DNA of 64,000 nucleotides from Megaleporinus macrocephalus (GCA_021613375.1 CM038726.1:16380841-16444840), one strand, 5' to 3'; shown: positions 10,271 to 23,040, numbered from the stretch's first letter. Made by a program: numbers and translations. The notes: a model not told the origin generated them from the letters alone.

Positions 10271-12634
10271 GTTGATTACTTATAATGTTATAACCAGGGA
10301 CAAACCCTTGAATCTCAATTTTTGTTTCATTTTAAAATTTGTTAAAAATGTTACTATTTTCTTATAAATGGACCAATTTTCCAAAATTACTTAAAATATT
10401 TTAAACACTGTCTTCTCTTGCTTCCCATATAAATATCATATTTACAAGCTTGGTCTATAAAACTGGCCTATTCCAAAATCCTAGACTGTTATGTTTTGAT
10501 TCCACCTAAAATGATGCCCCAAAATTTACATATTGCCCCGCCCAGCAGGAAATAACACAATGGAGCGACAGCAGTCCAGACTATTGATGCATAAATGTAC
10601 CTTTCCAGGGTACAGGGTACTCTTTCCCAGAAACTGTCAGTGGTTACGGCTGATTTTCATCTTTAAACAAGACTGAAGTTGGCTTCCCATTCGCCAGATT
10701 CTTAATCGGACGTTCCAGTCCACATTAAATACTGTAGCTTGTACCGGTGCCAGACTAGTGAATAGAGTTATACCTGTATTGGCAACCAAGGGCATAGCCT
10801 TGGTGGAAACATTGGTAGGGACACAACAATCCACCCTTTACCTGATGCTCCCTCACTTTCAGCCAATGAAATGCGAGCATGCATAAATTTCGCCTCGGAG
10901 ACATGTCCTCTGGTAAGCACATCGGAAGGATCTGAAACCCCTGCACCTCCAACTCCACACACACACCTGTATATTTTTAACTTGCTGCTCTCCGCATTTG
11001 GCTCTTCATTCAAAATAAATTAACATGAAGCTAGATTTGCTGAGCGGGTTCACCTCTACAGGCGCCTGTATGAGAGCCACATCATATCATTTCACAGGGA
11101 ATACGGCAACAATGAAAGTGCTAATTAAAAACACTGACACGGGCGCGTCAGGTTCACGCGCCTACAGTGAAAATGTAACTCCTTAATATGACTTCACTGC
11201 AAAGGTAATGTGTACAAGTTGTTGAAATGTTATACTGATGTTCCTTAGACATATATTTTTAGCAAAAAAGCTATTATCATAAAAAGAAATCAACAAAAAA
11301 CTAGAAAAAAGCAGGTTCCTTTATTTCATCTTGCAAGATGGGTACGTCCCATCGTCAGTACAGACCTAGGGGGGGGTGATTTACATAGCTCCTCCTCTTT
11401 TACCTTCTCAGTATACAGAAAGATATGTTTTTATCCAACCAGTCTCAGATGTCATCCTTAATAAACATGATTGTTGATGATGTCACTTGCATATCATTAT
11501 TGTACAATACAGAACACTCCTCCTCTCTAAGCTACTGCTGAGTTTGTATCTTTCTGCTTATCTCTGTATGGTTCTTCATAGCCCTCAAGGACACAGCCTG
11601 AAACACAGACTGTATTCTTTCCAGCTATTAGTTTATTACAAAATACTTTTCCCAAATTTTCCCATCTAGAAAAGGAGGGTCCCCGGTCTGCTATCAAAAG
11701 GTTAAGATGCATGAACAGGCCAGTGTTACCAACAAGCCCATGCTAACCCCTGCCTGGTGCGTTCAGGCCTCAGGGTTCAAATTAAAGTTGCTCCCCTGAC
11801 ATGAACTAGAGTATCTGGCCTACAGGTCAGGCTGTGTATTAACAATAGCCACAATAGCCCACAATAGCCTCCCAAAACATTGGTTCCCTACTGACACATC
11901 TATGTCTACGATTAAAACCAATAACACTCCAGAATTGGGAACATTAGTTCTAGGACCATATCATAGAATGTGAATGTGCAGGTAAAATACAGAACCTAGA
12001 AGCTGGGAATTTCCACCCAGACCAAAGTCCCATGACCTTCTAGATCGAGAACAGTTTATAATGCATTCTATGGCAACGTTAACAAGGTTTTCTTACATAT
12101 ATATCTGTGCAAAAGTAAGCAAACTGTGTTAAATCATTATGCTGGAAGCTACACCACAAACACTCACGTTGAGCTACTAAGGTTTGGTTATAGATGTCTT
12201 CTCAGTGCTTCCAGTCGTCATTATATATTTATTAGATTCCATCATCAGCGCACAAAATGTACTAAAGGAGTGATTACATCAGGCATTGGATTGGAACTAC
12301 AAACAATACTGGGCTGCCGTGAGCAGAGTTTTGGTGTGAAATAAATATATAAATAAATAAATGTATAAAAAACATTACTTATTGTATTAATTCTATTTGT
12401 ATTTATTATTATATTAGAGATTTTCTGAACCAATAAAGTCTTAACTGCTCAGACAAACAGCTTGTTACAAATAATTCTTTGCACAGTGTAAAGCTGTAAT
12501 TCATATAGGACACTTAAATGAACCTGCCTCCTGACGTTGTATAGAAACAGCTGTATACCTCTGAGCGTGTTTGTGTGTACTTGTGGACCGCAAGGCCACT
12601 TTATTATCTCTCTTTATTATCTTTTCATATTCAG
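10271..12634. other. Presumed intron, largely unannotated
   Basis: No second fibrinogen-domain exon was found. A stretch at 11050-11190 is CpG-richer and starts after a CTACAG acceptor-like site, but its reading frame matches nothing I know. At 11330-11720 an LTR-like composition is possible but unsupported. Confidence 0.5.
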
Positions 12635-12700
12635 AACCTCTTTTATGCGCTGACCAACGTCGGCATCGAAATTGCTGGCGCTTTCATTGCGTTATACTAT
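12635..12700 (+). CDS. Candidate 66-nt exon encoding a hydrophobic segment
   Basis: A long pyrimidine-rich stretch ending ATATTCAG precedes it and a consensus donor, GTAAGTG, follows. The interval is exactly 22 codons with no stop in phase 0 and contains YALTNVGIEIAGAFIALYY, which would suit a membrane-spanning helix. It is richer in CpG than its surroundings. I do not recognise the protein. It cannot follow the exon at 9916-10012 in this frame, because that exon ends one base into a codon. In the compatible frame it is open but not fibrinogen-like. It may be an exon of another gene, an alternative exon, or chance. Confidence 0.35.
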
Positions 12701-12945
12701 GTAAGTGTTTTCTATGCCTTATTTTTCAGTGTTTTTTTGTTTTTTTTTTCATGTGAAGAATGACTCATGGCCTGTTTTGAAAAAGTTGATTACTTTAGAA
12801 GCCACAGGGAAAAGTGGACAAGGGTGAATAGTGCGCTTTGGCTTTCTTTCTTCTTCTTTTTTTTTCTCCTCCGCTTTCTTTTCATGTAATAAACTGGACT
12901 GGACCTGCTTTTGACAGTCTGAACGCTCTAATCAAGCCCTTAACC

Positions 12946-13110
12946 CTGCAGAGAGGTTTAAATGGGGTGACTGTACCCTGTGTGTGCATGTGTGCGTGCG
13001 CGGTTGGGTGTGCGTGTGCGCGCGTGTGCTTGCGTGTGCGCACAGATGGTTAAGTAGAGATGACAGGCCTTTCGGACTGTATCAGGATGAATGGCATGAA
13101 GAATGCCGGA
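12946..13110 (+). repeat. Diverged duplicated segment A (partner at 16626-16750)
   Basis: GAGAGGTTTAAATGGGGTGA here matches GAGAGGTTTAAATGGGGGTG at about 16631. GAGATGACAGGC and GGATGAATGG also recur in the same order and at similar spacing in both. A TGTGCG-type microsatellite sits inside this copy at about 12978-13043. The acidic reading frame that continues to 13230 is not supported as coding. Confidence 0.65.
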
Positions 13111-13224
13111 AAAGAGACGAGTGGGAGGCGAGGGGTCAAGAGGACAAAGAGAAAGAAGAGGGAAATATTTCTGGGGACACTGAGGGTCCAGAGAACGTGA
13201 AGACAGTAAGGAATACGTCTCAAC

Positions 13225-13335
13225 AAACACCCACACACACACACACATATCCCCACACATTTGCATGGCAATGGTCAGCCATTGCGTCCAGTGGTGACAT
13301 TCTGCTTCTCCGGCATTCAAGCTTCTTTTTTTTTT
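13225..13335 (+). repeat. Diverged duplicated segment B (partner at 14530-14640)
   Basis: A CA-rich run is followed by CATTTGCATGGCAATGGTCA, CATTGCGTC and a CTTCTCC block. The same order is seen at 14530-14640 as CATTTGCCTGGCGACGGTAA, CATTGCGTC and CTTCTCC. Confidence 0.65.
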
Positions 13336-13489
13336 TATCAGTCCTTGTGTATGCCTGATCTTACACATTGTGTAGTTGTGTATGCCACTCATAGGTCAAC
13401 TCACAGTTCAAACAAGTAAAGAAATGCTGTGAAAAGAGTGAATTTAATTATTTTAACACAATAAGAGGTTGTTAGGAATCAAGTGAGGA

Positions 13490-13935
13490 AGGTGTTGTAA
13501 CTTCGTCTTTTGCCGTTAGAATGAAGAGGGAGACCAGACAGAGTTTCAAGCTTGTTTAATTGCGGTACCGTCTTAGCTCTGATCAGGAGCTGTTCAAAAT
13601 CTGGTCTAAATCTGGTCTGAACTGTATGGCCTCATATAGGGGTCCATCCTCCATTGCCCTCGGGTCACATGGGCTTCTCCTGGCTATGTCGTAACCTCCT
13701 GCGGTTCCGGGCTGTCTCTGGGCCAGTTGTTATCTCCTGGGTGGAGGGGTTCATGAGCCCTGCGGGGTAACATCCCAGGGTCTGGTTCCTGAGCCTCAAA
13801 TTGCCTGTCATAAAGGCTTCCCACTGTCGGGACAATAAAACCAGAATGTTCTCGTACTCTTCTGGCCACCTGTCTTTAACAACCACTATAGCGTGTTTTT
13901 CCCAAAATAAAATCCAAATAAGATTAATACAAGCT
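13490..13935 (-). mobile_element. Possible degraded LTR
   Basis: This block and 25380-25760 share a layout. Each has a GAGAC...GTTTAAT opening, a body with CCC-rich stretches, and a tail of AAAATCCAAATAAGATTAAT (here) or AAAATGCAAATGAGATTAAC (there) followed by an AAGCTA-like phrase. On the minus strand the opening would read as a polyadenylation/U5-like end. No retroelement genes are seen. Confidence 0.35.
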
Positions 13936-14529
13936 AAAAGTTATAGAAAGAAAAAGATACAACAAAGGTTTAAAAGCAGCTACAACATGTTTCACTGATC
14001 TTGTGTATATTATTCTGAAACTGAAAAAATGTTTCTTAACAACTTTATTAAATGAAACACTGATTTTCTGCAGTTGTTGTATTATTAAGTGCGCGTAAAC
14101 ACACTTAGTGGCAACCCTAAATTGTGACCACCTGCTGCGCTTCGGACTCCAAACACGTTGAAAGAGCGTTCAAAGAGAACTCAGTCAAAATCTGGTGAAG
14201 GTTCAAAGAAGTAAGTGTAGGCCAGTTTTTTACCATTGCCCTCATAATCATCACTGTAATATAGATTTTTCATCTGAGACCTAAACATTGAGCCAGATCT
14301 ATTTCAGCCTGTGAGCGTGACGTTAAAGATGTGTGACACGGTCTGCAAAACTCCTGTGAAGTAAACTCTATTTCAGGCTGTGACTTGCAGCCCACGCGTA
14401 CAATATTTTAGCCTGTTTTTCTATTTTTTCTTCACGAAATGACGTATAAATGCGTATCTGATGCAAATCAAATGTTTAGCAGATTAACAATAATATCTCG
14501 AAACTTCTTAGGACTTAAAAAAAAACGAA

Positions 14530-14640
14530 ACAAAACACACCCACACACACGGCCGCATTTGCCTGGCGACGGTAACCCATTGCGTCGGATGATGACCGTC
14601 TTCTTCTCCAGCGTTGGTGCTTTCCTTTTTAAACCCTGAC
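14530..14640 (+). repeat. Second copy of diverged segment B
   Basis: Partner of 13225-13335, about 1.3 kb downstream in the same orientation. Similarity is limited to short blocks in fixed order, so the duplication is old or the blocks are constrained. Confidence 0.65.
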
Positions 14641-15424
14641 TGTGACCATTGAGGCGCACTGCTGTTTACCGACATGCTGTGTGAAGTATTAGTTTTGGCG
14701 TAGGTGGTACAGTCCTGATCGTGCGTCTCCCCAAACGCCTCTATGTTTGTGATTCTTCCCTTTCCGTTTCTCTCCCTGCTGATAAAGCCCGGTGGAACGC
14801 TCAGCGGTGTCACCATCCAACGTGGGCGGGCTCAGCCTGCGCGTCTTCAAAAGTCGTCCCCAGCTGATCTTTATGCTGCTGTTTTCTGCCTCCCTATCTG
14901 GACCGGCAGCCCAGGTGTAATTGACCATTGAGGGCTGTCTAGGCCACGTGACTCTGGAGCATTCTGATGAGATGATCAAATTGCTGCTGGCTCACTGTGG
15001 GCTTTTAGAATCGAACAGTTTGGTGAATTACAGTAAGGGGCGGAGGGAGGAGGGGAGAAAACCAAGGACGCTGGAAAAGATGTCAGGTGTGAAATGCCTC
15101 CAGCAATTTTAAAAGATTAATGTTCTATTACTGTGACAAAATATGGCGAGGCAGAGCTTAGTGACGTGGCTAAGGATCATATGATAATGCATATTTTTCC
15201 TATCCTCCCATTTCCCCCTTATTATCTTATATGCATTTCCTAATAATGAGCTGATTTATTAATAAGTCTGAAGACTTATGTTGAATCCTGAAGGAAACTA
15301 AAGACCTATTCTAACGTAAGATACAATAGCTAGTAATACTGTGAACAACAAGCTGTATGTTCATATAACAATACTGGATATCACAAGTTTTGAAAAACAA
15401 AATTATATATAAGTAAAAGCATTT
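14641..15424. other. Unannotated, partly GC-richer DNA
   Basis: 14690-14930 is GC-rich with overlapping short open frames on both strands but no recognisable domain. The rest is AT-rich. Confidence 0.5.
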
Positions 15425-15955
15425 TTAATGGTGGTATTAATCAAAATATACACAGTAAAGTCACAATAATATAAACACCAGCTAATATTAGATTAACCGC
15501 CGCATGTGGCACGGACTGCAGCTAGACGGACTGAGAATGACTCAGGTATCTGGATCCATGCTGACTGCAGTGCATCCCACAGCTGCTGGAGGGAACTTGT
15601 CTATGTAGGTGGTCCCACAGATCCTCAATTGGGGTCAAGTCTGGGGAATTAAGGGTTCAGGGTAGTATTTGGAAGGCTTGGTCAGCTCTTCTAACCAGTG
15701 TGGGACATTTCTAGCCATGTGATGTGGGAAGACAATCAGCATGAATGGGTGTACGTGACCTGCAAGGATGGATTCATACCAAATCGTTTGAGAATGCCTT
15801 CTGCATGGATGAGTGAGCCCAGAGAATTCTACAAAAAACATTTCCAAAACCATAACGCTGCCAGCTACACACTGCTGCTGTCAAACATAGGATTAGAAGT
15901 AGAAACTAGACTGTGTATGGGTAAAGCTCATGCCATATAAAACTGTATGTGTTTA
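15425..15955 (-). mobile_element. DNA-transposon-like fragment
   Basis: Phrases such as CTGACTGCAGTGCATCCCAC, CACAGCTGCTGGAGGGAACT, TCCTCAATTGGGGTCAAGTC and TTTGGAAGGCTTGGTCAGCT belong to a dispersed fish repeat I know from memory, without being certain of its superfamily. The reading frames are broken. The orientation is uncertain. Confidence 0.5.
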
Positions 15956-16625
15956 ATTGAATGATTGAATGTTTCTAGAGTGTCTAAAACCCTTATTCCT
16001 GTGGTAAACTCCCAATAACAACACTCCAGTATTGCTTTTATTAAACAGCAGCCAACAAAATAATAATAACCAGAATAAACAAGAATTGCTTCAAAAGAGT
16101 ACAATATGGTATCATTAATAAGCAACTTTGTAGCTGAATAGAGAAAAGAACATTCAGTTGCTTATATTTATGTACTATAGTCCTTTCATTTAATTTTCTG
16201 ATCTTCTGATATTAAATATTTCATATATTAGTGACTAAATGATAATATAGCACTGTTTAAAATACTCAGTTTTAGCAAATGGAAGGAAAGCAGCTTATTA
16301 TTTACTGTAATTCATTGACTGCTTCAAAAATTTCAAGCTTCAAATTTCACATGGCTTGAAAAATTTCTGATTGTTCTGTTTTCAGACTTTTCCACTTAGC
16401 CTAGTGGACTAATAATCTGCTGCTATTAGATTTGGAAACAATTTTGCTAAATCATTCTAGCATAAAGACCTCAAATATGGTGAATATCCAGAGAATGCTA
16501 GTCCTCCATCGTTTTTGTTCTCATTTTAAAAACCCAGGCCTGAAGTGATGCCTACTACTGGGTGAGCTGCTAGCTTGGTGTGCACAGTTTGTTTTTGGAA
16601 AATCCTTCTCCCACTGAAGGACACT
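15956..16625. other. Unannotated AT-rich DNA
   Basis: Nothing recognisable. Confidence 0.55.
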
Positions 16626-16750
16626 GCGGAGAGGTTTAAATGGGGGTGATTATGAGTTTGTGAGAGTGTGGTGCGGGGGGGGATGAGCAGAGATGACAGG
16701 CTTTTCTGTGCATTTCGGGATGAATGGAGTGCAGGGTGCCAGAAAATAAA
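16626..16750 (+). repeat. Second copy of diverged segment A
   Basis: Partner of 12946-13110. Here the long frame present in the first copy is broken, which argues that the shared sequence is not protein-coding. Confidence 0.65.
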
Positions 16751-16892
16751 TGTGTCTGATAGAAAGAGCGAGACAGAGCAGAGGGAGGGAGTGTTAAGGA
16801 TGTACATAGGGCTGAAAGGGCACGAGAGCTGAAGAGAATGTATAATAAACAGTAATACATCAATAATCAATCCTACTTACATTATAAAAAAA

Positions 16893-17960
16893 AAAATGTT
16901 TCAAGACTTTAAAATATTCCATACTTCACATTTTACACAAGTGGTAAAAGCAAATAGAAGATAAACATAGTAAACAAATGAGACAAAAATATTATACTTG
17001 GTCATTTATTTTAATATTTTATATCTGTGAGTGGTCAAAGTATATGAATCTTTGCTTTTAGTATCAGGTGTGTGACCTCCTTGTGCAGCAATAACTGCAG
17101 TAACTCCTGTAACTGTTATTTAGTCCTGAACATCAGCTTGGAGGTATTTTAGCCCAGGTCTCCTTAGAGAACAGCTGGTGGGTTCACTGCATTAACTGCT
17201 TGCTTCACCTCCATTTCTATAGGATTAAGGTCACTTGACCATTTCAAAACATTAACTTTTTTCTTCTTTAACCGTTCTTCAGTATAACATTGTCTTGCAG
17301 CAGTGACACATGTTCTCTTGAGATTCAGCTCACAGACAGATGTCCTGACATTTTCCTTTAGAATCCGTAACTCATTGCTCTATCAATAATGTCCCAGGCC
17401 CAAATCATGATTCGACCACCGCCATGTTTCACATATGGTGTAAGGTTCTGATGCTGGAATGCAACATCTTCCTTTCTCCAGACATATTGTTTCTCATTCC
17501 ATTCAGAAAGTTCTATTTTCCAGTCTCATATATCCACAAACCATTTTTTCAATAGCATTCTGTCTTGTCCATGTGATCTGCAGCGAACTGCAGCAATGTT
17601 CTTTTTTTAAAAAGCAATGACTTTTTTCCTTGCAACCCTACCATACACACCATTGATGTCCAGTGTTTTCTGATGGTGGACAAATCATTTTCCACAAATG
17701 TGTGCTATGAAGACTTAGATCAATTTTCTTTGATTACAACAGGGCAGCCAATCACACCTGACTGTAATCCTAATGATTGAAAACAATGTGTAATATTGGA
17801 TAATTTGCATCAATAAATAAATGATCAAGTACTTGTTTAACTTGGTTCTCTTTAGGCGCTTTAAGACTTCTGATAGGACGTCTGATTATGTTGTAGGTTA
17901 TGTGATGTAGAAATATAGAAACTTCTAAAGGGATCATAATCAAAACTGGACCTTATCTTT
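16893..17960 (-). mobile_element. Decayed Tc1/mariner element, subfamily I, internally deleted
   Basis: Both long terminal inverted repeats are visible. The left shows CAAATGAGACAAAAATATTA and TACTTGGTCATTTATTTTAA (about 16976-17016). The right shows AATAAATAAATGATCAAGTA (17813-17832), TTGTTTAACTTGGTTCTC and GAAATATAGAAACTTCTAAA. Between them, on the minus strand, are transposase-gene traces such as the complement of TGTGCAGCAATAACTGCAGT and CCATGTTTCACATATGGTG. The element is about 1.07 kb against the usual roughly 1.6 kb, and has many stops. It is a dead copy. Confidence 0.85.
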
Positions 17961-19854
17961 ACTACTGGACACGTTATTTTCAACAGTGTACTTTATAGGT
18001 TCACTCTGGAGGCATACAATTAGTTTTTATCTCTCTCTTATTTATTCATGATTGGCTCATTTCTGACAACAGGACCACTGCCTACTAGATATTTTTCTTT
18101 GCATAAGCATTTGATATATGAATTATGAGTCATGAATACAATCAGAAGTCTTTTCCACTAGTGACCTTGACAAATACATTCATAAGCATATGGTGGGTGG
18201 CATTTGAGATTAGAAGTCCTACTGGGAGTTTACTAAATTTAGGTCAATGCAGTGTTCATGAGCAGTTATTAGACAATTATTTTACAATAGCATGCTCAAT
18301 GTTCAGATGACACGTATAACATTATTTTACGGGTTCTTATTTATGTAAATATACAAAGTCTGACTATCTGACTGTATATGATTAAACATTAAAAAATGTT
18401 TTTAATGTAATTTTGTCGAATGTTATACAACACAACTAATATCAAAGAACTTTCATGTTGGCACACTCTTAAAAAGATATGAGGAGTTTTGTGTCAAAAA
18501 GAAAAATGCAAGTGACCTTTCTGGTATAAACCCAAGGTCTGAAGCTTTTCCACAAATATATTTAGTGGAACAGATTTTTTTACTTTTATTTTAGATTGGA
18601 GTGACACCTGAACAACCATGAACATAACTACTAGTAGTGGTACATAACTTGAATACATAAATATTGCACCACATGAGGTTTTCTGAAAGGTAAAATTGAT
18701 GTTTAATAATATTTTCCTACATCATAAAATCTATAAAACTAATATCAATATGTTGAGTGAATTATTGTAGATACTCATGTCATTGCCATTAGATTAGCAT
18801 TACATTTGACATATGTTATTTATCGTTTGTTCTTATCCAGATTGACTTGGAGCTAAAGCTGTGTGGCTGCACTTGTATCCCTAACAATGCAGATTAGAAG
18901 GCTAATATACACATACTAGCTATTTATGAAGACAGCCTGTCTGATGGCTTTGTTATATAGGAGTACAGTTCATGCTGCAGCCATCAGTTATCAGCAACAT
19001 GCTGCAGTCATTCATCGCTGGTCTGTGGTCAGAAACTAACCACAGAGATAGATTGCTAGGGGGTGACTGACACGGATCTATGCATGGCAAAAGTCTACAG
19101 TTGCATACTGTCCACCAGCAACGTGGACCTGCAAGTCAGTGAGTGTAGAGAGACCACAAACACAGTGAGGGGAGTGAGAAACGAGTGGATGTATAAATTA
19201 CTCGCACAGTAGTGTGTTTTATGTGATTTTTAAAGTGGTATAAATCTCTGAAAAATCATCCTTCAGGATTAATAAAGGCACGAGGAAGGCAGGTTGCACA
19301 GATTGAATTGGAGAACTCATGTACCATAATTTTTTTTTTTGCCTGGAGTCTACTTTGAATATGCAATCTGGAGACCGTGTTGTCACAAACAGGGGATTAC
19401 AAAATGTTGGGCTTACATTACATTGATGGGCAATCTCGAAAAGCTTTCTCAAAGCTTCTTCTGCAGGCTCTTGAGTTAATGTTTCCTGAGCAGATGGTCA
19501 TCATAATTTTGTAATGTGTGCATACACCGTGTGCTCGCTCCTAATGACATCCAGAGATGCCCCGAATCTGGTGACAAAAGCGAACCCATGAAAAACTATA
19601 TTTCAGGAGTAAATCTGAGAAGCGTGAAAATGTCCAGAAGTAGTTGTTTTATAACAGATGTGTATCTGGGCCTGTCACATGAAACATGTTGAACTAGACA
19701 GGGTTCCTGACTTGAGGGGGGCATTCAGGATGTTGTTCTACCACCATTATTAACTTTCCCTATTAACTCAGATTTAGATACTTATATGTATACGACCCAA
19801 AGAGCTGCAAACAGATGAAAACACAAGTTATATGGTCTGTGCAGGATATTGTCA
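17961..19854. other. Unannotated AT-rich DNA
   Basis: No gene or named repeat is evident in this 1.9-kb stretch leading to the 41-bp satellite. Confidence 0.55.
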
Positions 19855-22800
19855 ATGAACACTAGATACTGTGTGGTGTGGACCAGATACTGTCATTGAA
19901 CACCAGATACTGTGTGGTGTGGACCAGATACTGTCAATGAACACTAGATATTGTGTGGTGTGGACCAGATACTGTCATTGAACACCAGATACTGTGTGGT
20001 GTGTACCAGATACTGTCATTGAACACCAGATACTGTGTGGTGTGGACCAGATACTGTCATTGAACACCAGATATTGTGTGGTGTGTACCAGATACTGTCA
20101 TTGAACACCCGATACTGTATGGTGTGTACCAAATACAGTCACTGAACACCAGATACTGTGTGGGTGTGGACCAGATACTGTCAATGAACACTAGATACTG
20201 TGTGGTGTGGACCAGATACTGTCATTGAACACCAGATACTGTGTGGTGTGTACCAAATACAGTCATTGAACACCAGATACTGTGTGGTGTGGACCAGATA
20301 CTGTCAATGAACACCAGATATTGTGTGGTGTGGACCAGATACTGTCAATGAACACCAGATACTGTGTGGTGTGGACCAGATACTGTCAATGAACACTAGA
20401 TACTGTGTGGTGTGGACCAGATACTGTCAAGTATACACCAGATACTGTGTGGTGTGGACCAGATACTGTCAATGAACACCAGATACTGTGTGGTGTGGAC
20501 CAGATACTGTCAATGAACACTAGATACTGTGTGGTGTGGACCAGATACTGTCAAGTATACACCAGATACTGTGTGGTGTGGACCAGATACTGTCAGAGAA
20601 CACCAGATACTGTGTGGTGTGTACCAGTTACTGTCATTGAACACCAGATACTGTGTGGTGTGGACCAGATACTGTCATTGAACACCAGATACTGTGTGGT
20701 GTGGACCAGATACTGTCAATGAACACTAGATACTGTGTGGTGTGTACCAGATACTGTCATTGAACACTAGATACTGTGTGGTGTGGACCAGATACTGTCA
20801 AGTATACACCAGATACTGTGTGGTGTGTACCAGTTACTGTCATTGAACACCAGATACTGTGTGGTGTGTACCAGATACTGTCATTGAACACCAAAAACTG
20901 TGTGGTGTGTACCAGTTACTGTCAGTGAACACCAGATACTGTCAAGTATACACCAGATACTGTGTGGTGTGAACCGGATACTGTCATTGAACACCAGATA
21001 CTGTGTGGTGTGTACCAGATACTGTCATTGAACACCAAATACTGTGTGGTGTGTACCAGTTACTGTCAATGAACACCAGATACTGGGTGGTGAGGACCAG
21101 ATACTGTCAGTGAACACCATATACTGTGTGGTGTGTACCAGTTACTGTCATTGGACACCAGATATTGTGTGGTGGGGACCAGATACTGTCATTGAACACC
21201 AGATACTGTGTGGTGTGGACCAGATACTGTCAATGAACACTAGATATTGTGTGGTGTGGACCAGATACTGTCATTGAACACCAGATACTGTGTGGTGTGT
21301 ACCAGATACTGTCATTGAACACCAGATACTGTGTGGTGTGGACCAGATACTGTCATTGAACACCAGATATTGTGTGGTGTGTACCAGATACTGTCATTGA
21401 ACACCCGATACTGTATGGTGTGTACCAAATACAGTCACTGAACACCAGATACTGTGTGGTGTGGACCAGATACTGTCAATGAACACTAGATACTGTGTGG
21501 TGTGGACCAGATACTGTCATTGAACACCAGATACTGTGTGGTGTGTACCAAATACAGTCATTGAACACCAGATACTGTGTGGTGTGGACCAGATACTGTC
21601 AATGAACACCAGATATTGTGTGGTGTGGACCAGATACTGTCAATGAACACCAGATACTGTGTGGTGTGGACCAGATACTGTCAATGAACACTAGATACTG
21701 TGTGGTGTGGACCAGATACTGTCAAGTATACACCAGATACTGTGTGGTGTGGACCAGATACTGTCAATGAACACCAGATACTGTGTGGTGTGGACCAGAT
21801 ACTGTCAATGAACACTAGATACTGTGTGGTGTGGACCAGATACTGTCAAGTATACACCAGATACTGTGTGGTGTGGACCAGATACTGTCAGAGAACACCA
21901 GATACTGTGTGGTGTGTACCAGTTACTGTCATTGAACACCAGATACTGTGTGGTGTGGACCAGATACTGTCATTGAACACCAGATACTGTGTGGTGTGGA
22001 CCAGATACTGTCAATGAACACTAGATACTGTGTGGTGTGTACCAGATACTGTCATTGAACACTAGATACTGTGTGGTGTGGACCAGATACTGTCAAGTAT
22101 ACACCAGATACTGTGTGGTGTGTACCAGTTACTGTCATTGAACACCAGATACTGTGTGGTGTGTACCAGATACTGTCATTGAACACCAAAAACTGTGTGG
22201 TGTGTACCAGTTACTGTCAGTGAACACCAGATACTGTCAAGTATACACCAGATACTGTGTGGTGTGAACCGGATACTGTCATTGAACACCAGATACTGTG
22301 TGGTGTGTACCAGATACTGTCATTGAACACCAAATACTGTGTGGTGTGTACCAGTTACTGTCAATGAACACCAGATACTGGGTGGTGAGGACCAGATACT
22401 GTCAGTGAACACCATATACTGTGTGGTGTGTACCAGTTACTGTCATTGGACACCAGATATTGTGTGGTGGGGACCAGATACTGTCAGTGAACACCAGATA
22501 CTGTGTGGTGTGGACCAAATACTGTCAATGAACACCAGATACTGTGTGGTGTGTACCAGTTACTGTCATTGAACACCAGATACTGTGTGGTGTGTACCAA
22601 CATACTGTGTGGTGTGGACCAGATACTGTCAGTGAACACCAGATACTGTGTGGTGTGTACCAGATACTGTCAATGAACACCAGATACTGTGTGGTGTGTA
22701 CAAGATACTGTCAGTGAACACCAGATACTGTGTGGTGTGGACCAGATACTGTCAATGAACACCAGATACTGTGTGGTGTGTACAAGATACTGTCAGTGAA

Positions 22801-22865
22801 CACCAGATACTGTGTGGTGTGGACCAGATACTGTCAAGTATACACCAGATACTGTGTGGTGAGTA
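19855..22865 (+). repeat. 41-bp satellite array, roughly 73 units, with a 1.3-kb block duplication
   Basis: The core CCAGATACTGTGTGGTGTGG recurs every 41 bp, alternating GTGTGGACC and GTGTACC types and ATTGAAC / AATGAAC / AGTGAAC linkers, with occasional longer units containing AAGTATACACC. A block of about 1,295 bp is present twice in tandem: the frame at 20405-20722 recurs with identical translation at 21700-22017, and 21044-21277 recurs almost unchanged at 22339-22572. Upstream of about 20160 the offset is 1,296, because one unit has an extra G. The open frames across the array are repeat artefacts. Confidence 0.97.
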
Positions 22866-23040
22866 TATTAGTTAGGACCTGGTGCCCACCACATAGCATC
22901 TGGTGTATACTTGACAGTATCAGGTGATCACCATATAGCATTAGGTGCTAATGTCATAGCATCTGGTGCTCATCTTATAATATCAGGTGCTCACCTGATA
23001 GTATTGGATGCTCACCATATAGTATCTGGTGCTCACCTGA
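22827..23040 (-). repeat. Inverted end of the 41-bp satellite
   Basis: The 24 bases at 22827-22850 are perfectly complementary to 22898-22921, with a 47-base gap. From there to about 23040 the sequence carries diverged reverse-orientation satellite pieces (ATCTGGTGCTCACC and CATATAGTATCTGGTGCTCA types). The array therefore ends in a head-to-head junction. Confidence 0.9.

Noticed and set aside
11050..11190. Exon candidate after CTACAG at about 11060
   Set aside because: It is open for about 40 codons in the right phase but not fibrinogen-like, and I see no convincing donor before the stop.
12984..13358. A charged 124-codon frame after 12984 that looks partly coding
   Set aside because: The related segment at 16626-16750 breaks the frame, and the rest is CA/TG simple repeat. 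No domain is recognisable.
20405..22927. Repeated frames of 65-105 codons in the 41-bp satellite
   Set aside because: They are products of the satellite period and differ only as the repeat units do.
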